Source of the DNA: Cephalotus follicularis
Taxonomy: Eukaryota; Streptophyta; Magnoliopsida; Oxalidales; Cephalotaceae
DNA length: 64,000 nt
Direction: 5' to 3'
NCBI GenBank assembly: GCA_001972305.1
Contig: BDDD01001821.1
Coordinates: 217,545-281,544, forward strand
Shown: positions 9,965 through 22,610 of the stretch, in pieces
Layout of the letters: each line of letters begins with the position of its first letter
Numbering within the stretch: the stretch's first letter is position 1
Notes under the pieces: model-generated
Database searches by the model: none
The model's input: the letters and a program-made list of their open reading frames with translations, nothing else
What the model was told of the DNA's origin: nothing
Program-made: the position numbers and the translations under genes

Positions 9965-12900
9965 ATGGACCTATGAAGGGGCAGAAGAGGAAGGCGTAGA
10001 GCCGACAAAGGAGTCGATGCACCGCCAGTGCACGAACATGATCCGCCAGCGAATGAAGGAGTGAAATGTTCCTCCAGTGCACGAAGAGAAGAGTAACTTT
10101 GACCGCCTGGCTGACCTCTTCCAATAGCAGATGCAAGCTAATACGGCAAACATGGAATAGATTCGCCAAATGTATGAGGCAAACTGGGCCTATCATTAGG
10201 CTCCTGAAGCTTGCCATACCAGTGGATTTGGCCTAGTTCTGGAGCGGTTCATGAGACAGAATCCTCCGACATTCAATGGTGAACTGAATGCTACTGTGGC
10301 TGAGCAGTGGATTAGAGATTTGGAGAAGATATTTGCTACCCTAGAGTGTACTGGTGAGCAGAAACTCAACTTTGCTATATACCGCTTATGGGGCGAGGCT
10401 ACTTATTGGTGGGAAAGGACTGAAGCTAAATGGGAATCTCATGGACTTGACAGGACTTGGGACAGATTTCAGTCTGAGTTCCTTGAAGCTTATGTGCCAC
10501 AAATAGAGAGTGACCGGAGGGAGACCGAACTGATAGAGTTACGTCAAGGGGATATGACGGTAGCTCTGTATCAGTCTAGATTTGTGTAGCTGGCGAGGCA
10601 TACACCTTATCTTATGGAGGGTGAATCATGAATGATCCGAAGGTTCCTAAAAGGCCTTTGACCTGACATCAGATCTAAACTGTTGATGTTACAGCTAACC
10701 TCTTTTGTAGATGTTGCTGAGAGGGCGATGATTCTGGAAGCAGATGCAAATGAAAGGAGAGCGGAACGGTCTCATACTAATCCATCAAGGGTCGCACAGT
10801 CACAGGGGCAGGGGAGTAATAATCCTGCTAACTCAACAAAGTCTGACAACAAAGGTCAAGGAGGTTCTCGACGCAGAAATTCACGATCAAGGACTCCTAA
10901 CCGAAGCGGTCAACAGAATTCAGGTGGATGTACTTTTTGTGGTCGCCAGAACCATGATGAGGCCGAGTGCTGGAAAAAGATGGGGAAATGCTTAAGGTGT
11001 GGTTCACAAGAACATATGCTGAACAGTTGCCCAATGATGAGGGATCAAGCACGCGGCCAACAGGGAAATGCTGGTGCTAGTGGTAGTGTTGCGGCTGCTC
11101 AACCGCTGAAGGATACCGGGAAAGTGATTATGAAAGGTAGGGTCTACACCTTATCTAAAGATGATGTGCCAGAATCTACTACTGTTGTGGGAGGTACTAT
11201 CTATATATCTGGCATACTAGCTCATGTATTGATTGAGCCTGGTGCGACGCATTCATTCATTGCATCTGAATTTGCTCGCAATTTGCATGGTATTACTTCT
11301 AGATTACCTTATGTATTGGAGGTGAGTACTCCTGCGGGTACTTGTCTTCTATCTGACACTATAATGAAAGGTTGTGAGATCATGGTAGCTGGGATTCAGT
11401 TATCTGCTGACTTGATAGTGCTACCTATCTAGGATTTCGACGTAATCTTGGGAATGGACTGGTTGTATGTTCATCATGCTTATGTTGATTGCTACAACAA
11501 GATGATGACTTTTTACCTTCAAGATGGGACAGAGTGTAAATTTATCAGGGAGAAGAATGTTTTTGCTCCTATCATTTCCTATTCTCAAGCACAGAAGTAT
11601 CTCAGGCAAGGATGTGAAGGCTATTTGGCATATGTGATTGATCATACGAAAGGTACGCCTAGTATTGAGCAAGTTCCGGTTGTACGTGAATTTCCTGATG
11701 TATTTCCAGATGATCTCACTTCGTTGCCACCAGAGAGAGATATTGAGTTCGGCATTGAACTATTATCGGGAACTGCTCCTATATCGAAAGCACCGTACCA
11801 AATGGCTCCTGCCGAACTGAAGGAGTTGAAGATTCAATTACAGGATTATCTTGGTAAGGGCTTTATCAGACTGAGTGTATCACCTTGGGGAGCACCGGTC
11901 CTGTTTGTGAAAAAGAAGGATGGATCGATGCGGCTATGTATTGATTACAGGCTGCTAAATCAGGTAACGGTGAAGAACAAGTATCCTCTACCACATATTG
12001 AGGATTTGTTCAACCAATTGCAAGGCTCAACTGTATTCTCAAAACTTGACCTAAGAACAGTTTATCATCTGTTGAGGATCAGAGAGGGTGATGTGGAGAA
12101 GACTGCATTTCAAACCAGATATGGGCACTACGAATTTCTGATACTGCCGTTTGGTTTGACAAATGCTCCTGCAGCCTTTATGTGTCTGATGAAGAAAGTG
12201 TTCCAACCGTATTTTGACCAGTTCATCGTTATATTCCTAGACGACATCCTGATTTATTTGAAGAGCATCGAGGAACACATGCAGCACTTGAGGATTATAT
12301 TGCAGACACTACGGAAGGAACAATTATACGCCAAATTCAGCAAGTGCGAATTTTGGCTGGATCATGTGACCTTCCTAGGTCACATAGTGTCGATTGAAGG
12401 ATTTTCGGTGGATCCTTCGAAGATAGAGAGTATTGTTGATTGGCCCCAACCGAGGAAAGTTACTGAGGTTCGTAGTTTCTTCGGATTGGCTGGCTACTAC
12501 CGAAGGTTCATCAAAGGGTTTTCGAAGCTTGTTGCACCTTTGACACAGTTCACTCAGAAGAAGTCAATTTTTGTGTGGGATGATGTTTGTGAGGCAAGTT
12601 TTCAAGAGTTGAAGAGTCGGTTGATTTCGGCTCCAGTGTTGGCATTACCTGAGGGTAATGAGGGTTTCACTGTCTACACTGATGCTTCTGGGAAGGGATT
12701 GGGATGCGTTCTTATGCAACATGGTAGGGTGATCGAATACGCATCGAGGAAGTTAAAGCCGTACGAGGAAAATTATCCCGTACGCGATCTTGAGTTGGCA
12801 GCCATAGTATTCGCTTTACAGAAATGAAGGCACTACCTCTATGGTGCTCAATTTGAGATCTTTACTGACCATAAGCGTTTAAAATATTTGTTTTCCCAGA

Positions 12901-14457
12901 AGGATCTCAACATGAGACAGAGAAGATGGGTGGAATTCTTTAATGACTACAACTGCAACATTCAATACCACCTGGGAAAGGCGAATGTAGTGGCTGATGT
13001 GCTGAGTCACAAGGTAATGATTGCTGGAGCAATGGTTTCATAGTGGAAGCTATTGGAGGAATTTCAGAGATGGAATCCGTTCATGGTTTCCCGTGGAGTT
13101 ATAGTGGCAAGTATGAGGGCACAACCGGAACTTCTGGAGCGTATTCTGACTCTCAATACAGTGATTCTGAATTATGGAGTATTTGCGAGAACCTAAACAC
13201 CGATTTTGAATTCCCCATTCCTACTGATGGCATACTGAGGTTCCGAGGAAGGATATGTGTTTCGGATGACAAGAGTATCAGAAATGAGCTACTGTAACAA
13301 GCTCACAAATCAAAATATAGTGTTCACCCAGGAAGTTCCAAGATGTGGCACGACCTGAAAAAGAACTACTGGTGGAGTGGCATGAAAAGAGAGATTGCCT
13401 AATACGTAGCAAGATGTTTGACCTGTCAGAGAGTGAAGGCTGAACATCAGAGACCTGCAGGACTACTACAATCGCTACCAGTGGTTCAATGGAAATGGGA
13501 CCATGTGACCATGGACTTCGTATCAGGATTACCGAGGTCACGGAATCAGCATGAAGCAGTGTGGGTTGTAGTGGACAGACTCACTAAGTCTGCTCACTTC
13601 CTTCTGATGAACATGACGTATTCTATCGAGAAGCTTGCTCGATTGTATATCTGGGAGATAGTGATATTGCATGGAGTGTCGGTCAGAATTGTTTGTGACC
13701 GAGATGCTAGATTCACTTCAAGGTTTTGGAAGAAGTTCCAAGCAGCAATGGGAACAACCTTGAACTTTAGCGCTGCATTCCACCCACAGACTGATGGACA
13801 GTTTGAGCGTACTATTCAGACTCTGGAGGATATGCTACGGGCTTGCATGATTGATTTTGCTGGGAGTTGGGAGGATCATCTGGCACTGATTGAGTTTTCC
13901 TACAACAAGTGCTAGGACCAGACTTGGTACAAGAGATGACTGATAAAGTGGAGATAATCAAGAAGAGACTGCTAGCTGCACAAAGTCGGCAGAAGAGTTA
14001 CGCCGATAGCAAGAGGAGAAAGCTAGAATTCGAGAAGGGGGTTCATGTTTTCCTAAAGATCTCGCCTTCGAAAGGGATACACCAATTTGGCCTCAAAGGG
14101 AAGTTGGCACTGAGGTATATTGGGCCTTATAAGATACTGCAAAGAGTGGGGGATGTAGCATATCAGATTGCACTACCGCCAAGTTTGTCAGATGTGCATA
14201 ACGTATTTCATGTCTCCATGTTACAGAAATACGTTCCTGACCCATCTCACATATTGAGCTACGACCCTGGATTCATCGGTCCTAGATTTTCTTATGAAGA
14301 GAGGCTGACAAGGATAGTGGATCGAACGGAGAAGGTGCTAAGGAATAAGACTATTCCTATGGTAAAATTACTATGGCGTTTTCACAGAGCAGAGGAGCGT
14401 ACGTGGGAGCGTGAGGACAAAATGATGGAGACATTTCCCCACTTGTTCGTGATGTAA
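9965..14457 (+). pseudogene. Element A gag-pol, decayed
   Basis: Gag (10251 onward) has the retrotransposon-gag domain (WGEATYWWER) and two CCHC knuckles (CTFCGRQNHDEAEC, CLRCGSQEHMLNSC; 10930-11030). Protease reads IEPGATHSF, so the catalytic Asp is Glu. RT has FLDD (about 12235) and is followed by RNase H, integrase with a zinc finger and DDE core (13300-13910), and a chromodomain-like tail ending PHLF. An ATG at 9965 occupies the usual start position but is quickly followed by a stop and is out of frame with the Gag body. Stops include 10587, 11430, 12825 and about 13039. A frameshift lies near 13150. Roughly 110 bp are missing near 13910, where integrase breaks after FSYN and resumes in another frame. 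It is not able to encode a working polyprotein. Confidence 0.9.
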
Positions 14458-14485
14458 GGGCTAAATTCGAGGACGAATTTTCTTT

Positions 14486-14498
14486 AAGGAGGGGGGAA
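14486..14498 (+). promoter_or_regulatory. Element A polypurine tract
   Basis: AAGGAGGGGGGAA lies directly before the 3' LTR start TGTAAT and is the expected plus-strand primer. Confidence 0.9.
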
Positions 14499-15314
14499 TG
14501 TAATAACCGCAAATTCAATTAATGTATATTGTTCAAATTTTAAATAAAATATACATTTTAATTGAGTTTATTTGTCCAATTATAATAATTATGTGATTAG
14601 TGAATGCTTGGGTTGGTTTGTAATACCATTCGACAAACAAGGTTAAGGAACCCTAAAATCAGCTCAAACAGTTGACTGCCACAGGGTAACAGTCGATTGT
14701 CTGATGCGTGGTGTGACAGTCGACTGCCTGTTAAAGACAGTCGACTGGAATGGTACATAACAGGTGTCTGTACATGCATGTGAGACATAGCCAAGGGAAG
14801 TGCATGATGGACAGGTTTCATGCGAGACAGGAGCTGCCACAACATGCAGGAGGAGTGCCCTGCATGTACTCTACAGACCTGCTAACCTGCAACATAAGAA
14901 TTGAAAGGAGTAATGTGAGAGGAAGTTATGCATGTGAGAGAGAGAAGGGAGAAATGTTCAATGAGCATTGTATTGTCTATGGCCACTTGGCATGGTTGCT
15001 TACATATTGGAATACTTAATTATGTTACTTTCAATATAAAATGTCATACATGTTGCATTCATATATTCCTTATCATGCATCATCTTCCTACTTAGCCAAG
15101 TGAGGACAACGACTAACCCCTACAATTTTAGATTAAGCAAAGACGTACGGGAGGTGCTGTTGGAGCTTTTGGAGAGTTGCTATTTCTATTAAGGTTGTTA
15201 TTCTTATGATGTACTGTATTTGTAATGAACGATTCGCACTTCGTTGTCGTTATTGTTGTACTTTCCTTATGTATAAGGATATTGTTGGATTGCACTTGCA
15301 CGTAGTATGGGCTG
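14499..15314 (+). repeat. Element A 3' LTR, left part
   Basis: It aligns to 8879-9715 of the 5' LTR without one 21-bp array unit. It stops inside the conserved hairpin, where element B is inserted. The last five bases, GGCTG, are B's TSD. Confidence 0.95.
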
Positions 15315-15499
15315 TGTAACGCCCTTAATTTTCATGTTTTGTAATTTCACAATGTAAATGTAATTTAATTGTTGAGTTAATAAAAAGATGGGTTTCGCGA
15401 ATTTGATAATGTTTTCCCAAACTCTGATGATGTAGAATTGGAGTCCAATTGTTAGAAGAATGTTAAAAGTGTAATTTAGTGAAACAACACGATTTTGGG

Positions 15500-15612
15500 G
15501 TTAAAGCGCTGACGCCTAGACTTATAGCGTCGACGTTTAAGCCGTTGAAACGCGCGTTTAAAACTTAACACTTAAGCGCCGACGCCTGCATGTGAACGTC
15601 GACGCTTTGCGA
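15500..15612. repeat. GTCGACG-word cluster 1 in the B LTR
   Basis: There are four to five words such as GCGCTGACGCC, AGCGTCGACG and GAACGTCGACGC. The matching cluster in the 3' LTR is at 22800-22910 with point differences. Confidence 0.75.
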
Positions 15613-16374
15613 CGTGTTATGCATATTCATAACAGCAGATGGACGTGTCACAGGGAGGTGATTTCTTGACACTTATCAAGCATCTTAGCAGGCATTTAAG
15701 AACATGGCAATGAATGCCTTTGTTGCCAGACATACCTGCAACAACGGGGCATGGGACAAAGGGAGAATCCCTCAGTGCATGGCCTGTGGAAGGGGAGAGA
15801 AGGACACCTGTTGCACCTGGTCTACATGAGAGAGAGAGGCCAAAACTGATGGGGTTCTTGGCAGAGAGGAAGAAAACATTCTGCATAAAGACTACTCCTT
15901 TCACCCCCTCCCACCTGTTACAGAAAGCTTGAGGATCAATGACACTGTGAGAGGAAGGAGAGAGCAGGAGAGCTTGAGAGAGGGAACTCAACCACCATTG
16001 TTGAGCAAAATCTTGGAGCTTGCACACCAACTGCTAGGACGAATCAAGGAGCATCCAAGCCATACCTGGGGATGCAAGTGACTGATTGGATACTAAAAGA
16101 GGTGGACTTTCGGCTTCTAACTTGAGGCCAGAGGTAGGGGAAGCCATAATTGTAAATTGTGTTCAATACTTGGTGAATGTTCAGTGATGTTTATGCATGA
16201 ATTTCATAGCTTGATGATCCGTTTTTAATCACTGAAATGATGCTACCTTGTACTGGATGTGTAATATGATATTCCATGTCGTTTTTATGGGCTTTATCCA
16301 TGTTAGATTGCATGTATCTGTGTTGTAAATGCCACTGTTCGCCTTGTCGTGAGGAGGAAGACGACCCCTGTTTT

Positions 16375-16565
16375 AAACCGTCGACGCCTAAGTAATGACC
16401 GTCGACGCTTAGTACTGTGAACTGAGTTTTGTGTATTGAAATGCGAAAAACGTCGACGTCTAAAGGAGGGGGAATAGGCACCCAGACACAGAAAGAGCAG
16501 ACGCTAAGGGATTAAAAGTCGACGCTTAAAGCTCGTAAGCGTTGACGACTGAGGAATAAACGACA
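16375..16565. repeat. GTCGACG-word cluster 2 in the B LTR
   Basis: There are about six words including CCGTCGACGCCTA, CCGTCGACGCTTA and AAGTCGACGCTTA. This cluster is absent from the 3' LTR because it lies within the 1.54-kb deletion there. Confidence 0.75.
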
Positions 16566-16914
16566 ACGCTTTGGAGTACTGTTTGGAAAGTTTTTACAAT
16601 TTTGATACCCGCGATCCCGTTTTCACTTAGGATGCATTAGAGCATCTGTATGCATCGCATATGTACTGATTAACTGCTTGTTCTTGACTGTTTGAAATTG
16701 GTTTATGATTTCTAAGTATTATTACTTTAGAAATGCATATATTAATTAAAACTGCTATGTTGAGTACGAAAATATAAGATGAACGTTATTATATTTTCAA
16801 ACATACTGAGGGAGTAATTTCCCACCTACAGAACCGTTTCAAAAATATTTTCTACTGAAAATGAATATTTCAAATGTTATGAGATTCAAAACATTTTGAA
16901 ATGAACTGCCTGTT

Positions 16915-17345
16915 GTGGATCTAAACGATCACTACTGTACTGTTTATTGAACTGTTTACCGTACTGTTTACTGCTTGGATTCACTGTTTGCTCTGTGAAT
17001 TGTACTGTGTTTGTGCTTGAGCTACTAGTTGCATGGCAGAGATTGCCAGTGCCGGCTAGTGGTAGGGTTGACCTAGGGGCCAGGAGTATGGCTGGGTGAC
17101 TCACTGTACTGTACTGTTGTCTCGCTCAGTTGCCTGGAGTAGGGACCAGAGTGGGAGTGTAGCGTGGGGCCAGGAGATAGTGGCGTTACATATACTGCCT
17201 GACTGTTGTGGTCCTTATGGAGATACTGTACTGCCTATTGGTCCTTTTCGGACATTACTGTGACTGTGGATGTGATCCTGGCCGGATCACTACTGTACTG
17301 TTCTTGCATACATACATTTCTTGTGTACCCACTGATATTTTACTG
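16915..17345. repeat. CTGTACTG-rich degenerate repeat zone
   Basis: Many ACTGTACTG and ACTGTTTACTG words are mixed with unique sequence. The reverse-complement form (CAGTACAGTA) is present in the LTRs of element C, so this is an LTR feature of the B/C lineage. It is missing from the B 3' LTR. Confidence 0.7.
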
Positions 17346-17710
17346 TACCGCTAAATAAATATATATATTTCTCATATATATATAACTTGTATTTCTTGCA
17401 CTGAATCTTTATGCATACATTACATGACATGCATCTAATGTTGATCCTGAGCTACTTTTTTGACTTAGCCGAGTGAGGACAAAGTCTAACCCCCTACTTT
17501 ACAGATTGATGCAGTGGACCGGTTGGACTGGCATGGACGAAGAACGAAGTTGTTACGTTGTTCTTAGTTTTGTTCTCCTGATTGTAAAAAACTGTTTCGT
17601 TAAAGGATTTCTGATGTACTGTACTCATGGTGATGTTAATGATGGATTTAATATTGTACTGTGATCACGCTCCGCTTGTGGGCGATTAACAACGACGGAC
17701 TTGTTTTGGG

Positions 17711-17736
17711 TAGCGTGTAGTATGGGATGCACGCTA
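17711..17736 (+). other. Conserved LTR hairpin in B, 7-bp stem
   Basis: TAGCGTG and CACGCTA pair around the loop TAGTATGGGATG, 145 bases before the LTR end. The same hairpin in the 3' LTR is at 23467-23492. Confidence 0.8.
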
Positions 17737-17884
17737 CGAGTTTACAGCTTATGAATTTTTTATGCTTCCGCAACTGACATCTTGTTTATAAGTTAAAATT
17801 TTATGATTTACATGAGCTGTATTTATGTGTTAATTGCCTTTACCGCTTTAATGTTGTCTTCTCGATAAACGGGGTATGACAGAG

Positions 17885-17896
17885 TGGTATCAGAGC
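17885..17896 (+). promoter_or_regulatory. Element B primer-binding site
   Basis: TGGTATCAGAGC, three bases after the LTR end at 17881; tRNA-Met type. Confidence 0.9.
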
Positions 17897-17993
17897 ATAT
17901 TCCATATATGCTTAGCTAGGATACGTTCCTTGGTAATTAATGAATTGTTTTCCTAAAGTCGTGACTAACCGTCAACCTCCCTATAGGAACCCA

Positions 17994-20900
17994 ATGGACC
18001 GAAGGAGGACACGTGCTAGAGCTAGAGCTGCTGGAGCTAATGCCCCTGAGTAAGCAAACATTCCGCAAGGGATGGATATTCCCCAAGATGACAGAGATGC
18101 GATGGCTCAGATTGCGGACTATTTTCAGCAACAGATGGCCTTTAATAGGGCTAATGCGGAGGAGATGCGCCAGTACTACGCTCAAGCTCGACCGCAACAT
18201 AGGGCTCCCGACCACTGCCTGGGGGAGGATGGGAACCAGTTTTGGAGAGATATTGAAAAGTTCATGAGGCTGAATCCGCCCAGTTTTCGTGGGGAACTTG
18301 ATGCTACTGTTGCTGAGAGATGGCTGCAGGACCTGGAGAAAATCTTTGAAGTGATGGACTGTACTGACACTCAGAAGCTGAAGTTTGCTGTGTACCGCCT
18401 GTGGGGTGAAGCCACTCATTGGTGGGAAATGGTCAAAGCAAAATGGGAATCACAGAGACTGGACAGTACTTGGGACAGATTCCAGACAGAGTTCTTGGAG
18501 GCTTATGTACCGCATATTGAGCAAGAGCGACGAGAGACGGAGCTCTTGGAGTTACGACAGGGAGAGATGACTGTGGCTGAGTATCAAGCAAGGTTTATGG
18601 AGCTAGCCAGACATTCACCTTATCTGGTAGCTGATGAAGAGAAGAAGATTTGGAGATTCCTGAGAGGTCTACGACCTGATCTTCGGTCAAGGATTAGAGC
18701 TATGGAGTTATGGACTTTTGTAGAGGTTGCTCAGAAAGCAAGACTGTTGGAGATGATATCCAGCGAAGACCGGGCTGAGAGAGCTCGTGCACAGCAGAGT
18801 AAACAGAGTCCTACACAGTCCCAACCGGCATCGTCAAAATGGCAAGATGGTGGTTCTCCAACGAAGTCATCTAAGAACAAGTCTCAATAGACAGCTTCAC
18901 AGGGTACTCCTAGCCAAGGGAGTAATGCTAGATCTGGAGGTTGCATTTATTGTGGTCATACAGGCCACCAACAGAAGGATTGCTGGAGGTTCAATGGTTG
19001 GTGCCTGAGGTGCGGGGCACCTGGTCACTCAGTGAAGGATTGCCCGAAGAGTTCTGCTACAGCGCCTACTGGACCGGGGAGTAGTAGTGGTGCGGCGGCG
19101 GGACCGTCACAGATAAAGGACACCGGCAAGGGCATCGGAAAAGGTAGAGTTTTTGTACTTGCTCAGACAGAGGTTCTAGAGTCGACTTCTGTTGTTGGAG
19201 GTGCTCTGTATATATATGGTTTTTCTGCTAAAGTATTGATGGATTATGGAGCATCACATTCCTTTATATCTGCACGTTCTGCATCTTGCTTAGATGTCAC
19301 CCCAGACTGCATGTCATACATACTTGATGTGAGTACACCGACCGAGACTTCTATGTACACTGATTCGATATATAGGAGTTGTGAGATGTCTATGGTAGGC
19401 ATTCCTTTGTATGCATATTTGATAGTGCTGCCTATCCGTGACTTTGATGTTATATTAGGGATGGATTGGCTATCAGCACACCGTGCTCGTATGGATTGCT
19501 ATAATAAAACTGTGGATTTTTGTCTGCCCGATGGAACGACCTTTCAGTTCAAGGGAGACAAAGGATTCTCGACACCGATCATATCCTTTATTCGAGCATC
19601 GAGATACCTAGAGAAGGGATGCGAGGGATATCTGGCCTACGTGATTGACCGAAGGAAGGAAAAGGGTTTGATCTTGGAGGAAATTCCTGTTGTGTGTGAA
19701 TTTCCGGATGTGTTCCCTGATGACTTGGGATCCTTACCACCGGAGAGGAGTATGGAGTTCGTTATTGATCTTGTTCCTGGAACGACTCCTATCTCTAAAT
19801 CACCCCATCGGATGGCTCCTGCTGAGTTGCGAGAGCTGAAACTACAGCTACAAGATCTGATTGATAAGGGTTTTGTTAGACCCAGTGTTTCTCCGTGGGG
19901 TGCACCTGTGCTGTTTGTCAAAAAGAAGGATGGGTCGATGAGGCTCTGCATCGACTACAGAATGTTGAACAAGGCAACTATCAAGAACAAGTATCCTTTA
20001 CCCGCAGATTGAGGATTTGTTTGATCAGTTGCAAGGATCAACGGTGTTTTCGAAGCTCGACTTGAGGTCAGGATATCACCAACTGAGGGTAAAGGAAGGA
20101 GATATTGAGAACACTGCCTTCCGGACACGGTATGGTCATTACGAGTTCTTGGTGATGCCGTTTGGTGTTACCAATGCACCGGCAGCTTTCATGTCATTGA
20201 TGAATGACGTATTCCGACCATACATGGACCAGTTTGTCGTGGTGTTTATTGATGATATACTAGTATACTCGAGGAGTGAGGAGGAGCACACTCGTCATCT
20301 GAGGATGGTATTGGTGGTTCTCAGAGAACATCGGTTGTATGCCAAGTTCGGCAAGTGTGAGTTCTGGCTTGATCATGTGATCTTCCTTGGTCATATAGTG
20401 TCTGGTGCAGGTTTGGCGGTGGATCCGTCAAAGACCGAGGTGGTGCGGGATTTGCCACAACCAAAGAATGTGACGGAAGTACGTAGTTTCCTTGGCTTGG
20501 CGGGGTACTACAGGAGATTTGTTCAGGACTTCTCGAGGATAGCTGCACCTTTGACACAACTTACCCAAAAGAAGACTTTGTTCATGTGGGACGAGGCCTG
20601 TGAGACCAGTTTTCAAGAACTGAAGGATCGGTTAGTTTCCGCTCCTGTCTTGGCATTACCTGACGGAATCAAGGGCTTCGCGGTCTACAGTGATGCATCA
20701 GGTAAGGGTTTGGGCTGTGTATTGATGCAGCGAGGCAGAGTAATTGCGTATGCCTCGAGGAAGCTAAAGCCGCATGAAGAAAACTACCCGACTCATGACC
20801 TTGAGCTTGCAGATATTATCTTCGCCCTTCAGAAGTGGAGGAACTATCTTTATGGGGCACAGTTTGAGATCTTTACCGATTAGAAGAGTTTGAGGTACCT

Positions 20901-22563
20901 GTTTTGTCAGGACACACTGAACATGAGGCAACGCAGGTGGGTAGAATTCTTTAATGATTATGATTGCAGTGTTCAGTACCACCCGGGGAAAGCGAATGTA
21001 GTCGCTGATGCCTTGAGCCACAAGGCTATGGTTTCCAGTACGATGGTGTCGCAATGGAAGATGCTAGAAGACTTCCAAGAGTGGTCTCCATCCAATCAGT
21101 CACCGGGGATCTTTGTGGCCGACATGCGAGTACAGCCTGGGTTACTGGATCACATCAAGGATGCACAACCGCACGATCCAGAGTTGCAGCGGATCCGAGA
21201 GAACCTGGACTCAGAATCTAATTTTTTAGTGCATGCTGATGGTATTCTGAGATATCGGGGACGTGTGTGTCTACCGAATGCGCCAGGGTTGAAGAATGAG
21301 TTACTCCGCGGGGCTCATAAATCTCTGTACAGTATTCATCCTGGTAGCACTAAAATGTATCAAGATATGAAGAAGTGTCACTGGTGGCCTGGCATGAAGT
21401 GAGAAATCGCTGAGTATGTGGCAAGGTGTTTGACTTGCCAGACAGTTAAGGCCGAGCACCAGAGACCGGCAGGTTTGCTACAACCTTTACCAATTCCAGA
21501 GTGGAAATGGGAACATGTTACGATGGATTTTGTTTCGGGTTTTCCTCTGACTAGGAACCGTCACAACGCCGTGTGGGTTGTCTTGGATAGACTCACCAAA
21601 TCAGCACACTTTCTGCCTACACACGTTATCGACTCTGCGAGCAAGCTTGCTCGTTTGTATGTGAAGGAGATAGTGAGGCTACACAGTGTTCCAGTCAGCA
21701 TCGTATGTGATAGAGATGCCATCTTTACTTCCAACTTCTGGAAGAGGTTTCATGCCGCTTTAGGGACGAAGCTAAACCTGAGTACTGCCTTCCACCCTCA
21801 GACCGATGGGCAGTATGAGCGTACCATCCAAACCTTGGAGGATATGCTACGGGCTTGCATTATTGATTTTGCTGGTACCTGGGAGGATCACATTCCTCTG
21901 ATCGAGTTCTCTTATAATAACAGCTATCATTCCAGTATCGGCATGGCACCGTTTGAAGCACTGTATGGGAGGAAGTGCAGGTCTCCTGTATGTTTGGATG
22001 AGGTCGGGGAGCGACCTTTACTCGGGACTGAATTAGTGGAAGAAACTTCAGAAAAGATCAAGACGAACAAAAGGAAGCTGCTTGCTGCTCAGAGCCGGCA
22101 AAAGAGCTATACGAACAGTGTCAAGAGGAGGCCTTTGAACTTCAGTGTGGGTGATCATGTGTTCTTAAAGGTCTCACCATGGAAGGGCGTGCAAAGGTTT
22201 AGGAGAAAGGGCAAATTAGCTCCTCGCTACATTGGTCCTTTCGAGATTTTGGAGAGAGTTGGGGAGGTAGCCTATAAGCTTGCCTTACCTCCTGCACTGT
22301 CAAACGTTCACGACGTCTTTCATGTATCTATGCTAAGGAGATATTTCTCGGACCCGTCACATGTCCTGGATCATGATACTGTTCCGGTGCAAGATGATCT
22401 ATCTTGGGAGGAGTTGCCTGTACGGATTCTAGATTAGAAGACGCAGATCTTGAGGAACCGAGCCATCTCCATGGTCAAGGTTCAATGGCAGTACCACCGA
22501 CCGGATGAATCAACTTGGGAGTGTGAGGAGGATATCCGAGAACGCTACCCGCACTTGTTCTAG
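17994..22563 (+). pseudogene. Element B gag-pol, near full length with stops
   Basis: The ATG at 17994 (MDRRRTRAR) is shared in position and sequence with element C, so it is taken as the Gag start. Gag has a WGEATHWWEM core and two knuckles ([28 protein letters not shown]; 18940-19045). Protease is [11 protein letters not shown] has FIDD (about 20248) and is followed by RNase H, integrase with zinc finger and HPQTDGQ core, and a chromodomain-like tail ending PHLF before TAG at 22561. In-frame stops are at 18051, 18888, 20881, 21400 and 22435, and there is a one-base insertion near 20004. Apart from these the frame is well kept, so inactivation is probably recent relative to A. Confidence 0.93.
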
Positions 22564-22596
22564 TCTCGTTTTAAATTTCGCGGACGAAATTCCTTT

Positions 22597-22610
22597 GAAG
22601 GAGGGGTGGA
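22597..22610 (+). promoter_or_regulatory. Element B polypurine tract
   Basis: GAAGGAGGGGTGGA directly precedes the 3' LTR start TGTAACGCCC. Confidence 0.9.

Larger units (their letters stand above)
15315..17881 (+). repeat. Element B 5' LTR
   Basis: It starts TGTAACGCCC and ends GGGGTATGACA, 2567 bp. It holds two clusters of GTCGACG words, a CTGTACTG-rich zone (16915-17345), the TTAGCC block (17465) followed by CCCCCTAC and TTTACAGATT, and the conserved hairpin (17711-17736). Open frames inside it, such as 15617-16030 on the minus strand, recur in the 3' LTR simply because the LTRs are copies. Confidence 0.95.

Noticed and set aside
15617-16030. 137-aa minus-strand ORF, with a longer relative at 22869-23327
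   Set aside because: Both lie in the two LTRs of element B, so conservation follows from LTR duplication; no domain recognised.
9864-17896. tRNA gene remnants suggested by TGGTATCAGAGC words
   Set aside because: Only 12-13 bases match and each lies next to an LTR end, as primer-binding sites do.
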